Positions 1 to 5,644 of a stretch of 5,879 bases of DNA are shown here, in pieces. A program made the translations under genes and the position numbers. Source of the DNA: Bacteroidetes bacterium 4572_112. Lineage in GTDB: Bacteria > Bacteroidota > Bacteroidia > Bacteroidales > UBA1556. The stretch is from positions 1 to 5,879 of the forward strand of contig NIUZ01000120.1 in NCBI GenBank assembly GCA_002254285.1. The letters are read 5' to 3'. The notes under the pieces were generated by a model, which did not search any database, had not been told where the DNA came from, and saw nothing but the letters and a program-made list of their open reading frames with translations. How positions within the stretch are numbered: position 1 is the stretch's first letter; every line of letters begins with the position of its first letter.

Positions 1-40
1 AAAAATTATTTCCATAGCTACGGCTATGCAAATAATTTTT
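1..40 (+). terminator. Hairpin with UACG loop, probable intrinsic terminator
   Basis: Bases 1-10 pair perfectly with 31-40, base 11 pairs with 30, and 13-18 (CATAGC) pair with 23-28 (GCTATG). The only mismatch is C12/C29. The loop on the + strand is TACG closed by C-G, which as RNA is a C(UACG)G member of the very stable UNCG tetraloop class. The A-rich left foot and T-rich right foot make it look like an intrinsic, possibly bidirectional, terminator. It most likely ends a + strand gene lying to the left of the window. It begins at base 1, so the stem could extend further. It could instead be one copy of a dispersed repeat. Confidence 0.55.
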
Positions 41-87
41 GCCTTCTAATAGGAAAATATATTCCAATTTATTTATAGCGTATTTTG

Positions 88-105
88 ATACCAAATTGGT
101 ATAAA
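88..105. repeat. 18-bp repeat with palindromic core, copy 1
   Basis: ATACCAAATTGGTATAAA. Bases 88-102 form a 15-bp palindrome around a single central A (ATACCAA-A-TTGGTAT). The same 18 bases recur at 394-411 with only the central base changed to T. The two copies lie 306 bp apart and flank the FMN reductase remnant and the large palindrome. It may be the end of a small non-autonomous element, a dispersed palindromic repeat or a protein-binding site. No transposase or target-site duplication is visible. Confidence 0.6.
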
Positions 106-131
106 TATCAGATAAAAACATTTAAAAATAT

Positions 132-287
132 AAGATAAAAATAGCAATACTATACGGCTCTAGCCGAAGAGATAGGCAAGGAATAAAGGCCGCCAAATTT
201 ATTAGCAATAAGCTTAATGAAAAAGGTAAAGCTCCCGAAGCTATGGAGGCAATTCATAATATTTTGGAGCAAGCTGATGCTTTTATT
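132..287 (+). pseudogene. NAD(P)H-dependent FMN reductase remnant, internally deleted and truncated
   Basis: Read in frame from 132, this stretch encodes KIKIAILYGSSRRDRQG followed by KAAKFISNKLNEKG. That matches the start of the flavodoxin-like NADPH-dependent FMN reductase family: a first beta strand, the GSSR phosphate-binding loop, then a helix. The reading then jumps in frame to KAPEAMEAIHNILEQADAFI, which in intact relatives comes after a further roughly 25-30 residues. Those residues (second strand and linker) are absent. After ADAFI at about 287 similarity stops, because the sequence enters the palindrome at 278-321; the open frame then runs without recognisable homology to TAG at 387-389. 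The codon where ATG is expected (129-131) reads TAT, and an in-frame TAA lies at 123-125. A missing start, missing middle and missing C-terminal half all point to a dead gene. The family call rests on recalled family sequence, not a search. Confidence 0.65.
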
Positions 288-321
288 AGGTGGGGCATTA
301 ATGCCCCGCCTAATAAAAGCA
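278..321. repeat. 44-bp near-perfect palindrome without spacer
   Basis: Two 22-base arms meet with no loop. They are complementary at every position except one, T291 opposite G308, which would be a G-U wobble in RNA. The core is GGGGCATTAATGCCCC. Beyond it, AAGC at 271-274 can pair with GCTT at 323-326 across a small internal loop, giving a structure of about 56 bases. No T-run follows the stem on either strand, so it does not look like an ordinary intrinsic terminator. Its left arm overlaps the last recognisable codons of the FMN reductase remnant, so it marks the break point of that gene. Confidence 0.85.
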
Positions 322-393
322 CGCTTATGAGAGCTTTAGCCCAAACCCAAATAATTACAAATTATTCTATATGTATTTTCATGAAATAGACTA

Positions 394-411
394 ATACCAA
401 TTTGGTATAAA
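394..411. repeat. 18-bp repeat with palindromic core, copy 2
   Basis: ATACCAATTTGGTATAAA, identical to the copy at 88-105 except for the central base (T instead of A). The 15-bp core 394-408 is the exact reverse complement of the core at 88-102. It lies 38 bp beyond the 3' end of the DUF2892 gene. Together the two copies bracket about 290 bp of degraded sequence. Confidence 0.6.
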
Positions 412-449
412 CTATTATTCCGAAACAAAGGGCTATAAATCCAATATAT

Positions 450-662
450 TTACTTTTTGTTCTTATTGGGGCAGCTACTTATTCCAAAAGGAGCATAAAG
501 TGGGCAAAAACTCACTAAGCTAGTCAGCACAAATACTGCTGAAAGTACCATTAGTATAATTCCTATAGTTCCTGAAATTACTCCTGTGAAATAAAGTATG
601 CTAAAAATAATAGCGATAATAACTCTGATTATACGGTCGGCGTTTCCTAGGTTCTTTTTCAT
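450..662 (-). CDS. Small DUF2892 (YgaP-type) inner membrane protein
   Basis: Predicted 70-residue membrane protein of the DUF2892 family, the same domain found at the C-terminus of YgaP-type rhodaneses. The N-terminal MKKNLGNADRIIRV motif is typical. Two hydrophobic segments follow (about residues 11-28 and 31-52). The end carries a CPLYAPFGISSC motif with two cysteines (Cys53 and Cys64), the usual family signature. The function is not established; a role linked to sulfur or redox stress is suspected from frequent rhodanese and Crp/Fnr neighbours. An upstream in-frame ATG at 692 would add MQTNISKYYI. I prefer the ATG at 662 because the family motif starts there and the -7 element at 703-710 would leave almost no leader for the longer form. 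It lies 80 bp downstream of the regulator gene and appears to have its own promoter. Confidence 0.85.
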   Translation of the reverse strand: MKKNLGNADRIIRVIIAIIFSILYFTGVISGTIGIILMVLSAVFVLTSLVSFCPLYAPFGISSCPNKNKK

Positions 663-702
663 AATATAATATTTTGATATATTTGTTTGCATTATTGCGC
701 TG

Positions 703-710
703 CAAATATA
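703..710 (-). promoter_or_regulatory. Bacteroidota -7 element upstream of the DUF2892 gene
   Basis: On the - strand this reads TATATTTG, a full match to the Bacteroidota -7 consensus TAnnTTTG. Transcription would begin near 697-699, giving a leader of about 35 bases before the ATG at 662. No good TTG -33 element lies at the usual distance, which would fit a promoter depending on an activator bound at the dyad 733-746. Confidence 0.5.
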
Positions 711-732
711 TACCTGTGGAAACTCCTATGCA

Positions 733-746
733 GTGACTATGGTCAC
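733..746. promoter_or_regulatory. Candidate Crp/Fnr-type operator, GTGA-N6-TCAC
   Basis: GTGACTATGGTCAC is a dyad of GTGAC and GTCAC separated by four bases, matching the Crp core GTGA-N6-TCAC. Its centre (739.5) lies about 41 bp upstream of the start inferred from the -7 element at 703-710, the classic class II activator position. It overlaps the last codon of the neighbouring regulator gene, whose recognition helix has Crp-like Arg and Glu. Function is inferred. Confidence 0.5.
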
Positions 747-1369
747 CATTCCGAAATTATTTTTATTCCTTCCTTAGTTTGCTCTACTTTATTGTCAATT
801 TCAAGCTTTTTCATTATTCTTGATATTACCTCGCGGGCAGTACCCAGCTCATTTGCCAATTGCACATGACTAAGTTTTACAGGAGCGTTATTAGTCATAA
901 GAGATTTCTTTTTCAGATGATCGTAAAGTCTTTTGTCCATTCTATCAATCAGCAAATGGCGAATAGTATCCAATAATTCTGAATACCGTAGGTTGTACTG
1001 ATTATAGAATAAATTATTAAAATCGGGATATTCTCTTAACCAAATTGGAAGGTGCTTTGCCGGAATTAGCAATATTTCTGAATCCTCCTCGGTAATGGCA
1101 AAAACCTTGCTCTGAGTATTGTTTAGTGCCGCATGAAAAGTCATAACACAGCTCTGCGACGCTTCAATATAATACAATAAAAGCTCCTTATCATCAAAAC
1201 GCGAATATACCTTTACTAAACCTTTAAGCACGATTGGCAACACCTGAATATATTGCTCTTCCTTAAGTATTTCGGCACCTTTGGGGAACTTCATTAAGGT
1301 AGAATGCTTAATTATTTCGTCCAATAATTGAGGTGCAATAAACGAGAGTGCTTTTCTGTCAATTTCCAT
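743..1369 (-). CDS. Crp/Fnr-family transcriptional regulator
   Basis: The 208-residue product has the Crp/Fnr layout: a cyclic-nucleotide-binding-like beta-roll (about residues 20-105), a dimerisation helix (about 115-155) and a C-terminal winged helix-turn-helix (about 163-206). The recognition helix is TAREVISRIMKKLE, with R179, E180, S183 and R184. Glu and the second Arg are the usual DNA-contact pair of the family. R179 sits where Crp has Arg180, while S183 resembles Fnr Ser212. There is no cysteine cluster for an Fnr-type Fe-S centre; the only cysteine is C74. The canonical cAMP-binding cassette is not apparent, so the signal is unknown. The gene begins 26 bp after the permease upstream of it and is probably co-transcribed. 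The DUF2892 gene that follows has a candidate operator overlapping this gene's stop codon. Confidence 0.9.
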   Translation of the reverse strand: MEIDRKALSFIAPQLLDEIIKHSTLMKFPKGAEILKEEQYIQVLPIVLKGLVKVYSRFDDKELLLYYIEASQSCVMTFHAALNNTQSKVFAITEEDSEILLIPAKHLPIWLREYPDFNNLFYNQYNLRYSELLDTIRHLLIDRMDKRLYDHLKKKSLMTNNAPVKLSHVQLANELGTAREVISRIMKKLEIDNKVEQTKEGIKIISEW

Positions 1370-1395
1370 AATAGATTTATTGTTTAGAGTGAAAT

Positions 1396-1929
1396 TTACC
1401 CATTCTTTACTTCACAATTATTCTTTGTGAAATATTTGCCCATAATAGTGGCAACAATAATAAAGATTGGAATACTAATAAAGATTCTTAGCAGGGAGAA
1501 TTTTAAGCCCAAGAAACCTATTTCGAAAGCCAACATAGGAATTTTGGCAATGGATGCCGAGCTTAAATAAATAAATATATTGCGTGCGGAGGTGCCTTTT
1601 TTCCATAAAATATAAGCCACCGGAAAAGCTGCATATATTGGTCCTGCTTGAATAAATGCCAGAAGCATTATTAGCATCATTCCTCTTATGCCCGATGATT
1701 CGCCTATGTGCTTTTGTACTCTCTCACGAGACACCCACACATCGAATAAACCCACAAGAATAAACATTACTGGCAGTGCCAATATCATCTCTTTTATGAA
1801 GCCCCAAAAGTTGTCTTCAAATATACTTATGCCAGGATTATAGTTATAAAAATATGACAGCAGTACAAAAACGATAAAAGCAATTATTATCGGAAAATCG
1901 TATTTGTATTTCTTATATAACTCCCACAT
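1396..1929 (-). CDS. Half-size permease, second of a pair (ArsP_1/DUF318-like)
   Basis: A 177-residue integral membrane protein with about five hydrophobic segments (near residues 12-28, 45-64, 84-108, 118-140 and 146-164). The signature FIQAGPIYAAFPVAYILWKK at 92-111, followed by GTS, resembles the conserved half-repeat of predicted permeases of the ArsP_1/DUF318 type, but is only about half the length of a full permease. It aligns along its length with the product of the gene just upstream: F-x-K with LP, VS-x-E, G-E/N-x-x-G, P-V/L-A-x-I-L-x-K-x-G-x-S. That suggests an ancient duplication and assembly as a heterodimer. The start is one base after the upstream stop (TAG-T-ATG), so translational coupling is likely. 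The cysteine motif of arsenical permeases is absent from this core, so the substrate cannot be named. Confidence 0.75.
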   Translation of the reverse strand: MWELYKKYKYDFPIIIAFIVFVLLSYFYNYNPGISIFEDNFWGFIKEMILALPVMFILVGLFDVWVSRERVQKHIGESSGIRGMMLIMLLAFIQAGPIYAAFPVAYILWKKGTSARNIFIYLSSASIAKIPMLAFEIGFLGLKFSLLRIFISIPIFIIVATIMGKYFTKNNCEVKNG

Positions 1930-1930
1930 A

Positions 1931-2410
1931 CTAATAATAATGATAGATTAATGCCATTGTACCACCCACAAGAATAGCGCCGACAAAACTTAGTGTATTT
2001 CGTATAATTGCAGTTTTAAAACCGAAGAATTTTGCCTCAATTGGGATAGTAAGAACTCCCACCATTTTGAGCGTTGTAATAAATACCGATAATACCGAAA
2101 AACTCACACCTGTTTTGAGCAGAATACTAGCCAAAGGATAAGCAATAAAACCAGGAATTATGGAAATAGATCCTATTACAGCGGCCGAAACATAAGCTCC
2201 AAGCCCAGCCTCATTTCCTAAATATTCTATCAACAGTTCGTCAGAAACTAGATATAAAACCACGCTCACAACTATTATCACTGACAATAGTGTTGGCAGA
2301 ATTTTCATAAACATCATCACCCCTTTTTTTACAGCCTTTTTGGTCTTCTGTTTATCGAAAACAAAAGAAACAATAGTAAGTATTGCCGTAAGAATTATTA
2401 TTGGTATCAT
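1931..2410 (-). CDS. Half-size permease, first of a pair (ArsP_1/DUF318-like)
   Basis: A 159-residue membrane protein with hydrophobic segments near residues 2-17, 36-56, 70-98, 104-124 and 136-156. The core IIPGFIAYPLASILLKTG at 84-101 corresponds to AGPIYAAFPVAYILWKKG in its partner. Both start with a similar lysine-bearing helix (F-M-K-I-L-P here, F-I-K-E-M-I-L-A-L-P in the partner). It is likely one half of a two-subunit permease. No Cys pair or other metal-binding motif is visible, so arsenic or metal export should not be assumed. It begins 18 bp after the stop of the glycosyltransferase 9 gene, with no obvious -7 element between, so transcription may continue from the glycosyltransferases. 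Confidence 0.75.
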   Translation of the reverse strand: MIPIIILTAILTIVSFVFDKQKTKKAVKKGVMMFMKILPTLLSVIIVVSVVLYLVSDELLIEYLGNEAGLGAYVSAAVIGSISIIPGFIAYPLASILLKTGVSFSVLSVFITTLKMVGVLTIPIEAKFFGFKTAIIRNTLSFVGAILVGGTMALIYHYY

Positions 2411-2428
2411 TATTACTGATTATCAGAA

Positions 2429-3418
2429 TTATAAACTAGCAAAAACCTCCTTTGCCGAAATACTCAGCATACAAGCACAAGCCTCGCCATTGAGACATTC
2501 GGTGCAATGTGGTTTATCAGCAGTAAAAACTTTTGTGCTTTTGCCTATTGGCGCCCATCTTCCAGGGTGAATTGGACGAATTGGTGGAAAAATACCCACA
2601 GCATTGATTCCTGTTGCTGCTGCAATATGTAAAGGACCAGTACTTGCCGCCACTAAGGAGTCTGCTTTGGCAATAAAAGCCACAAGTTCCTTAAGGGTCA
2701 TCTTGCCGCTTAGGTCAATAAGATTATCACAATCGTACATTAGCTCATCACGAAAAAGCTTGCCTTCAGGTTCAGTACCCGTTAGAAAAACCCTATCACC
2801 ATTGTCAATAAGCAGGTCTATCAGTTTTCTAAAATTCACCAAACCCCACTCACGAGCACTGCCCTGCGATTTGCTATGTAATATTATATTTTTTCCTGTG
2901 GTAGAAAGCAATGAGCTCCATTTTTCGTCCAAAGAAGGAATATTTGTAAAGCCATAATATTTTTCCATTTCCTGAAAACTACCATCAAAACTAATTTCCA
3001 AGCTAGCCAATAGTTTTACATTTAATTGCGCCTCGTGCAAATCAGATTTTTTTCGCGAAAACGAAGGCATCTTATTGCAATATAAGTAGTGATAAGGGCG
3101 GTGCGAGGTGCCTATTCTAGTTTTTATGCCCGATTTTCTGGCCAATTTAGCAATCTCTTTATTGGGAAAAACGTGTACTATTATATCAATATTCTCCTGT
3201 TTCAGAAGTTGAATTTGTGCTTTAGAGTCAAGTTTCTGAATCTCGCTCCAATCGAGGAATTTATCCACTTTGCTAGAGCAAGCTATTATATCTTTAGTAT
3301 AAGTTTTGCCAAGAAAAAGCACTTTGGCTTGGGGGTATTTCTCTTTTATCAATCCTGCTAATGGCAATGTAAGTACCACATCACCAATACTATCGGTACG
3401 ACTAAGTAGTATATTCAT
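2429..3418 (-). CDS. Glycosyltransferase family 9, heptosyltransferase-like
   Basis: A 329-residue protein with the two-domain GT-B pattern of ADP-heptose:LPS heptosyltransferases (WaaF/WaaC/RfaF type). It is a cytoplasmic or membrane-associated enzyme adding a sugar, probably a heptose, to lipid A-core or a related glycan. Visible motifs are MNILLSRTDSIGDVVLTLP at the start, RIGTSHRPYHYLY (101-113), HEAQLNVKLL (128-137), the donor-domain strand IILHSKSQGSAREWGL (178-193), and ASTGPLHIAAATG (258-270). Many relatives have Asp or Asn before the TGP/SGP of the last motif; here it is Ser259. The C-terminus has four clustered cysteines (305, 308, 314, 316), common in the family but unexplained. 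The frame stays open upstream to an ATG at 3586, but those 56 residues overlap the preceding gene and lack family character. The start at 3418 gives the canonical N-terminus and a TAATG overlap with the preceding stop. Confidence 0.88.
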   Translation of the reverse strand: MNILLSRTDSIGDVVLTLPLAGLIKEKYPQAKVLFLGKTYTKDIIACSSKVDKFLDWSEIQKLDSKAQIQLLKQENIDIIVHVFPNKEIAKLARKSGIKTRIGTSHRPYHYLYCNKMPSFSRKKSDLHEAQLNVKLLASLEISFDGSFQEMEKYYGFTNIPSLDEKWSSLLSTTGKNIILHSKSQGSAREWGLVNFRKLIDLLIDNGDRVFLTGTEPEGKLFRDELMYDCDNLIDLSGKMTLKELVAFIAKADSLVAASTGPLHIAAATGINAVGIFPPIRPIHPGRWAPIGKSTKVFTADKPHCTECLNGEACACMLSISAKEVFASL

Positions 3419-4179
3419 TATATATTGGCATTTTTGTGAAGTTCCTTGAGCTTTACATATTTTGTAAAAGTGGCAAAGGCCGATATTGAGCATATTATAA
3501 AGCCATAGTAGCCATCGAGGAAGCCTAGTTTGAAAAAATAATCGCGGATAAATTTCCATACAGATTTGTAAATTGCAATAAACCAATTTGATTTTTTGCC
3601 CTTCTTAAATGCTTCTTTAGCTCCAATGCTAGTGAAAGTATTTACCTGTGCAAGATGCTGCTCAATGCTATAATATGAATAATGCAGCAAATCACCTTTC
3701 AGGTATTCCTGCTTAGCATTTGCTTCCATCTCTATTTTGTCGTGAGGATTTATACCATCCCATTTGCCTTTGGACTTACGTAGTAAACGCAATTTTTTGT
3801 CAGGATACCATCCCGAATGCAAAATCCATTTTCCTAAATAATTGGTTTTACGATTGAAAATATATCCATCGGCTTGTGGATTATCCATTACGGACTTTAT
3901 GCTTTGCAATAGTGTAGCATCAGGCAGCTCATCAGCATCAAGCGATAGCACCCAATCATTTTTTGCCATTTGCATAACACGATTTTTCTGTTGAATATGC
4001 CCATCAAACTTATGTGTGCTAAATTGCACACCAAGCTTTTTGCAAATATCCTCAGTAGAATCCGTAGAAAAAGAATCCAAAACAATTACTTCATCAGCAA
4101 TATTCAATACCGAATCAATACATCTTTTGATGTTTTTTTCTTCGTTAAAGGTTATTATTACTACTGACAGTTTTTGCAT
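3418..4179 (-). CDS. Glycosyltransferase family 2, WaaE/KdtX-like
   Basis: A 253-residue GT-A fold glycosyltransferase resembling the LPS core beta-1,4-glucosyltransferase WaaE (KdtX) group. The N-terminus LSVVIITFNEEKNIKRCIDS is typical of family 2 nucleotide-sugar binding. VIVLDSFSTDST (31-42) is the second nucleotide-binding loop. LSLDADE (78-84) holds the DxD metal/nucleotide-sugar motif. GKWDGINPHDKIE (138-150) is the acceptor-side segment typical of this subgroup. The C-terminal region (about 200-240) is aromatic and hydrophobic (FLDGYYGFIICSISAF), probably for membrane association. It is the first gene of the - strand cluster and overlaps the heptosyltransferase-like gene by one base, so both likely act on the same glycan. 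The exact sugar is not deducible. Confidence 0.87.
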   Translation of the reverse strand: MQKLSVVIITFNEEKNIKRCIDSVLNIADEVIVLDSFSTDSTEDICKKLGVQFSTHKFDGHIQQKNRVMQMAKNDWVLSLDADELPDATLLQSIKSVMDNPQADGYIFNRKTNYLGKWILHSGWYPDKKLRLLRKSKGKWDGINPHDKIEMEANAKQEYLKGDLLHYSYYSIEQHLAQVNTFTSIGAKEAFKKGKKSNWFIAIYKSVWKFIRDYFFKLGFLDGYYGFIICSISAFATFTKYVKLKELHKNANI

Positions 4180-4182
4180 ATT

Positions 4183-4296
4183 CGTAAATTTGGTTTTGGC
4201 AAAAATACGCTATTTTTAATCATCATCGATTTTGTATTGGGATGGATTATTAACGTAAATTTCGCTTTTAAAAATTTACCTAATAATAAATTTACG
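4183..4296. repeat. Recurrent CGTAAATTT motif in divergent intergenic region
   Basis: CGTAAATTT occurs at 4183-4191 and 4254-4262. Its reverse complement AAATTTACG occurs at 4288-4296, with a one-base variant AAATTTACC at 4272-4280. The copies at 4254 and 4288 form a 9-bp inverted repeat. They lie between the divergently transcribed glycosyltransferase and amidohydrolase genes, so they may be regulator-binding sites. The region is AT-rich, so chance recurrence is possible. Confidence 0.3.
4200..4207 (-). promoter_or_regulatory. Candidate -7 element for the glycosyltransferase cluster
   Basis: The - strand reads TATTTTTG, matching TAnnTTTG. Transcription would start near 4194-4196, leaving a leader of about 16 bases before the ATG at 4179. 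No convincing -33 TTG is seen at the expected distance. It would drive the glycosyltransferases and, if there is no intervening terminator, also the permeases and regulator. Confidence 0.4.
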
Positions 4297-4416
4297 AGTA
4301 TAAACCAATTCCTTATTCGTATGTATTATTTTTTACGTTTTTTATAAAAACCTCTATACAAACTCTTATTGAAACAATCCTTTATACTTAAGCTTAGCAA
4401 ATAGTTGAAAAAAATG

Positions 4417-4424
4417 TACATTTG
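4417..4424 (+). promoter_or_regulatory. Candidate -7 element for the amidohydrolase gene
   Basis: TACATTTG matches the Bacteroidota -7 consensus TAnnTTTG. Transcription would begin near 4428-4430, giving a leader of about 18-20 bases before the ATG at 4448. The leader is A-rich (ATAAAACAAACAACATA), typical of Bacteroidota translation starts without a Shine-Dalgarno sequence. The -33 element is weak. Confidence 0.5.
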
Positions 4425-4447
4425 CGAAACATAAAACAAACAACATA

Positions 4448-5644
4448 ATGGCAAGCACATTACGACATAGAATAGAACAACATTGCAGACTGTATCATAG
4501 TGATGTAGTGGCAGTTCGACGACATATACATGCAAATCCTGAATTGGCTTTTGAGGAATATAAAACTTCGGAGTTTATTTGCAAAAAACTCGATCAGTAT
4601 GGTATTCCGTACCAAATAATGGCAAAAACAGGTATTGTGGCTTTTATTGAGGGCAAGAAAAAAGACAAAGTAATAGCATTGCGCGCCGACATGGACGCTC
4701 TGCCTATTCAAGAGATAAAATCAACTCCTTATAAATCGAAAGTGGATGGCGTAATGCACGCCTGTGGTCATGATGCACATTCGGCAATGCTACTTTTGGC
4801 AGGAAGAGTGCTTAATGAAATGCGCCATAATTTGGATGGAAGTATAAAACTTATCTTTCAACCTTCAGAGGAGAAAATCCCTGGAGGAGCAAAAGCTATG
4901 ATAGAAGCCGGAGTGCTCGAAAACCCTAAAGTGCGCCACGTAATTGGTCAGCATGTGTTGCCAACAATGGCATCGGGGCGAGTGGGATACCGTGCAGGAA
5001 AATACATGGCTAGCTCTGATGAGCTTTTTCTAAAAATAATTGGTAAAGGTGGCCATGGTGCTACTCCTGATCTTAATATTGACCCAGTACTAATTGCATC
5101 GCATATTGTAGTTGCAATACAGCAGGTGGTTAGTCGCATGGCAAAACCTACAATTCCTACAGTGGTTTCTTTCGGAAGATTTATTGCCAATGGGCATGTA
5201 AATATTATTCCTGATGAGGCAAATCTTGCAGGAATACTTCGTACTTTTGATGAAGAATGGCGCGCCGAAGCTCTAATAAAAATCACCAAGCTTGCTGAAA
5301 CCATGGCAGAGAGCATGGGAGCAAAATGCGAAGTAACTATCGTAAATGGTTTCCCCGTGGTGGATAATGACGAGGAGCTTACTAAGAATTGCATGCAGTT
5401 TTCTAGAGAATTTCTTGGTAAAAGAAAAGTTGAAGATTTGGAAATGAGAATGACTGCTGAGGATTTTGCCTATTATGGTCAAAAAGTACCAAGTACTTTC
5501 TTACGCCTAGGAACAAAAACCCGTGGCAAGGATATTACAAATCTTCATAATGCATTATTCGATATTGACGAAGACGCTTTATACCACGGAATGGGTAATT
5601 TGGTGTTTGTGGCTTATCGTACTTTGGAAGAATTAATTGACTAA
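4448..5644 (+). CDS. M20D-family amidohydrolase (N-acyl amino acid / hippurate hydrolase-like)
   Basis: A complete 398-residue member of the M20D metallohydrolases, which remove acyl or related groups from amino acids (hippuricase, N-acetyl-amino acid deacetylase, IAA-amino acid hydrolase relatives). It is probably cytosolic, as no signal peptide is present. In order: RRHIHANPELAFEE (24-37), LRADMDALP (78-86), HACGHDAHSA (104-113) with metal ligands Cys106 and His108, FQPSEE (137-142) with the catalytic and metal-binding glutamates, QHV with His169, the GKGGHGATPD lid/dimerisation motif (199-208), an inserted dimerisation domain (about 185-295), MTAEDFAYY (335-343) and LHNALFDIDEDAL (366-378) with His367. 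All expected active-site residues are intact and the length is normal. The substrate cannot be told from sequence. It is transcribed away from the glycan cluster and stands alone with its own promoter. Confidence 0.95.
   Translation: MASTLRHRIEQHCRLYHSDVVAVRRHIHANPELAFEEYKTSEFICKKLDQYGIPYQIMAKTGIVAFIEGKKKDKVIALRADMDALPIQEIKSTPYKSKVDGVMHACGHDAHSAMLLLAGRVLNEMRHNLDGSIKLIFQPSEEKIPGGAKAMIEAGVLENPKVRHVIGQHVLPTMASGRVGYRAGKYMASSDELFLKIIGKGGHGATPDLNIDPVLIASHIVVAIQQVVSRMAKPTIPTVVSFGRFIANGHVNIIPDEANLAGILRTFDEEWRAEALIKITKLAETMAESMGAKCEVTIVNGFPVVDNDEELTKNCMQFSREFLGKRKVEDLEMRMTAEDFAYYGQKVPSTFLRLGTKTRGKDITNLHNALFDIDEDALYHGMGNLVFVAYRTLEELID

Noticed and set aside
52..65. GGAAAATATATTCC near-palindrome
   Set aside because: One mismatch in 14 AT-rich bases, with no second copy or gene context.
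663..692. Longer start for the DUF2892 protein (MQTNISKYYI extension)
   Set aside because: The family motif begins at the second Met, and the predicted transcript start near 697-699 would leave almost no leader for the longer form.
2416..2426. CTGAT-T-ATCAG palindrome in the 18-bp junction before the permeases
   Set aside because: The half-sites resemble Fnr half-sites but the spacing is one base instead of four, so it does not fit a Crp/Fnr operator; too short to claim.
2340..2957. Two + strand open frames (2340-2570 and 2604-2957) antisense to the permease and glycosyltransferase genes
   Set aside because: Their products show no recognisable domain and lie opposite well-supported genes; they are shadows of those genes.
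3419..3586. N-terminal extension of the family 9 glycosyltransferase to an upstream ATG at 3586
   Set aside because: It overlaps the preceding glycosyltransferase gene by 168 bases, has no family-like sequence, and the ATG at 3418 gives the canonical MNILLSRTDSIGD start with a TAATG coupling.
4337..4351. GTTTTT-TAT-AAAAAC inverted repeat
   Set aside because: Pure A/T arms in an AT-rich intergenic region; likely chance.
4948..5394. 148-codon - strand open frame opposite the amidohydrolase
   Set aside because: Serine-rich, low-complexity translation typical of an antisense shadow; the + strand gene has full catalytic motifs.
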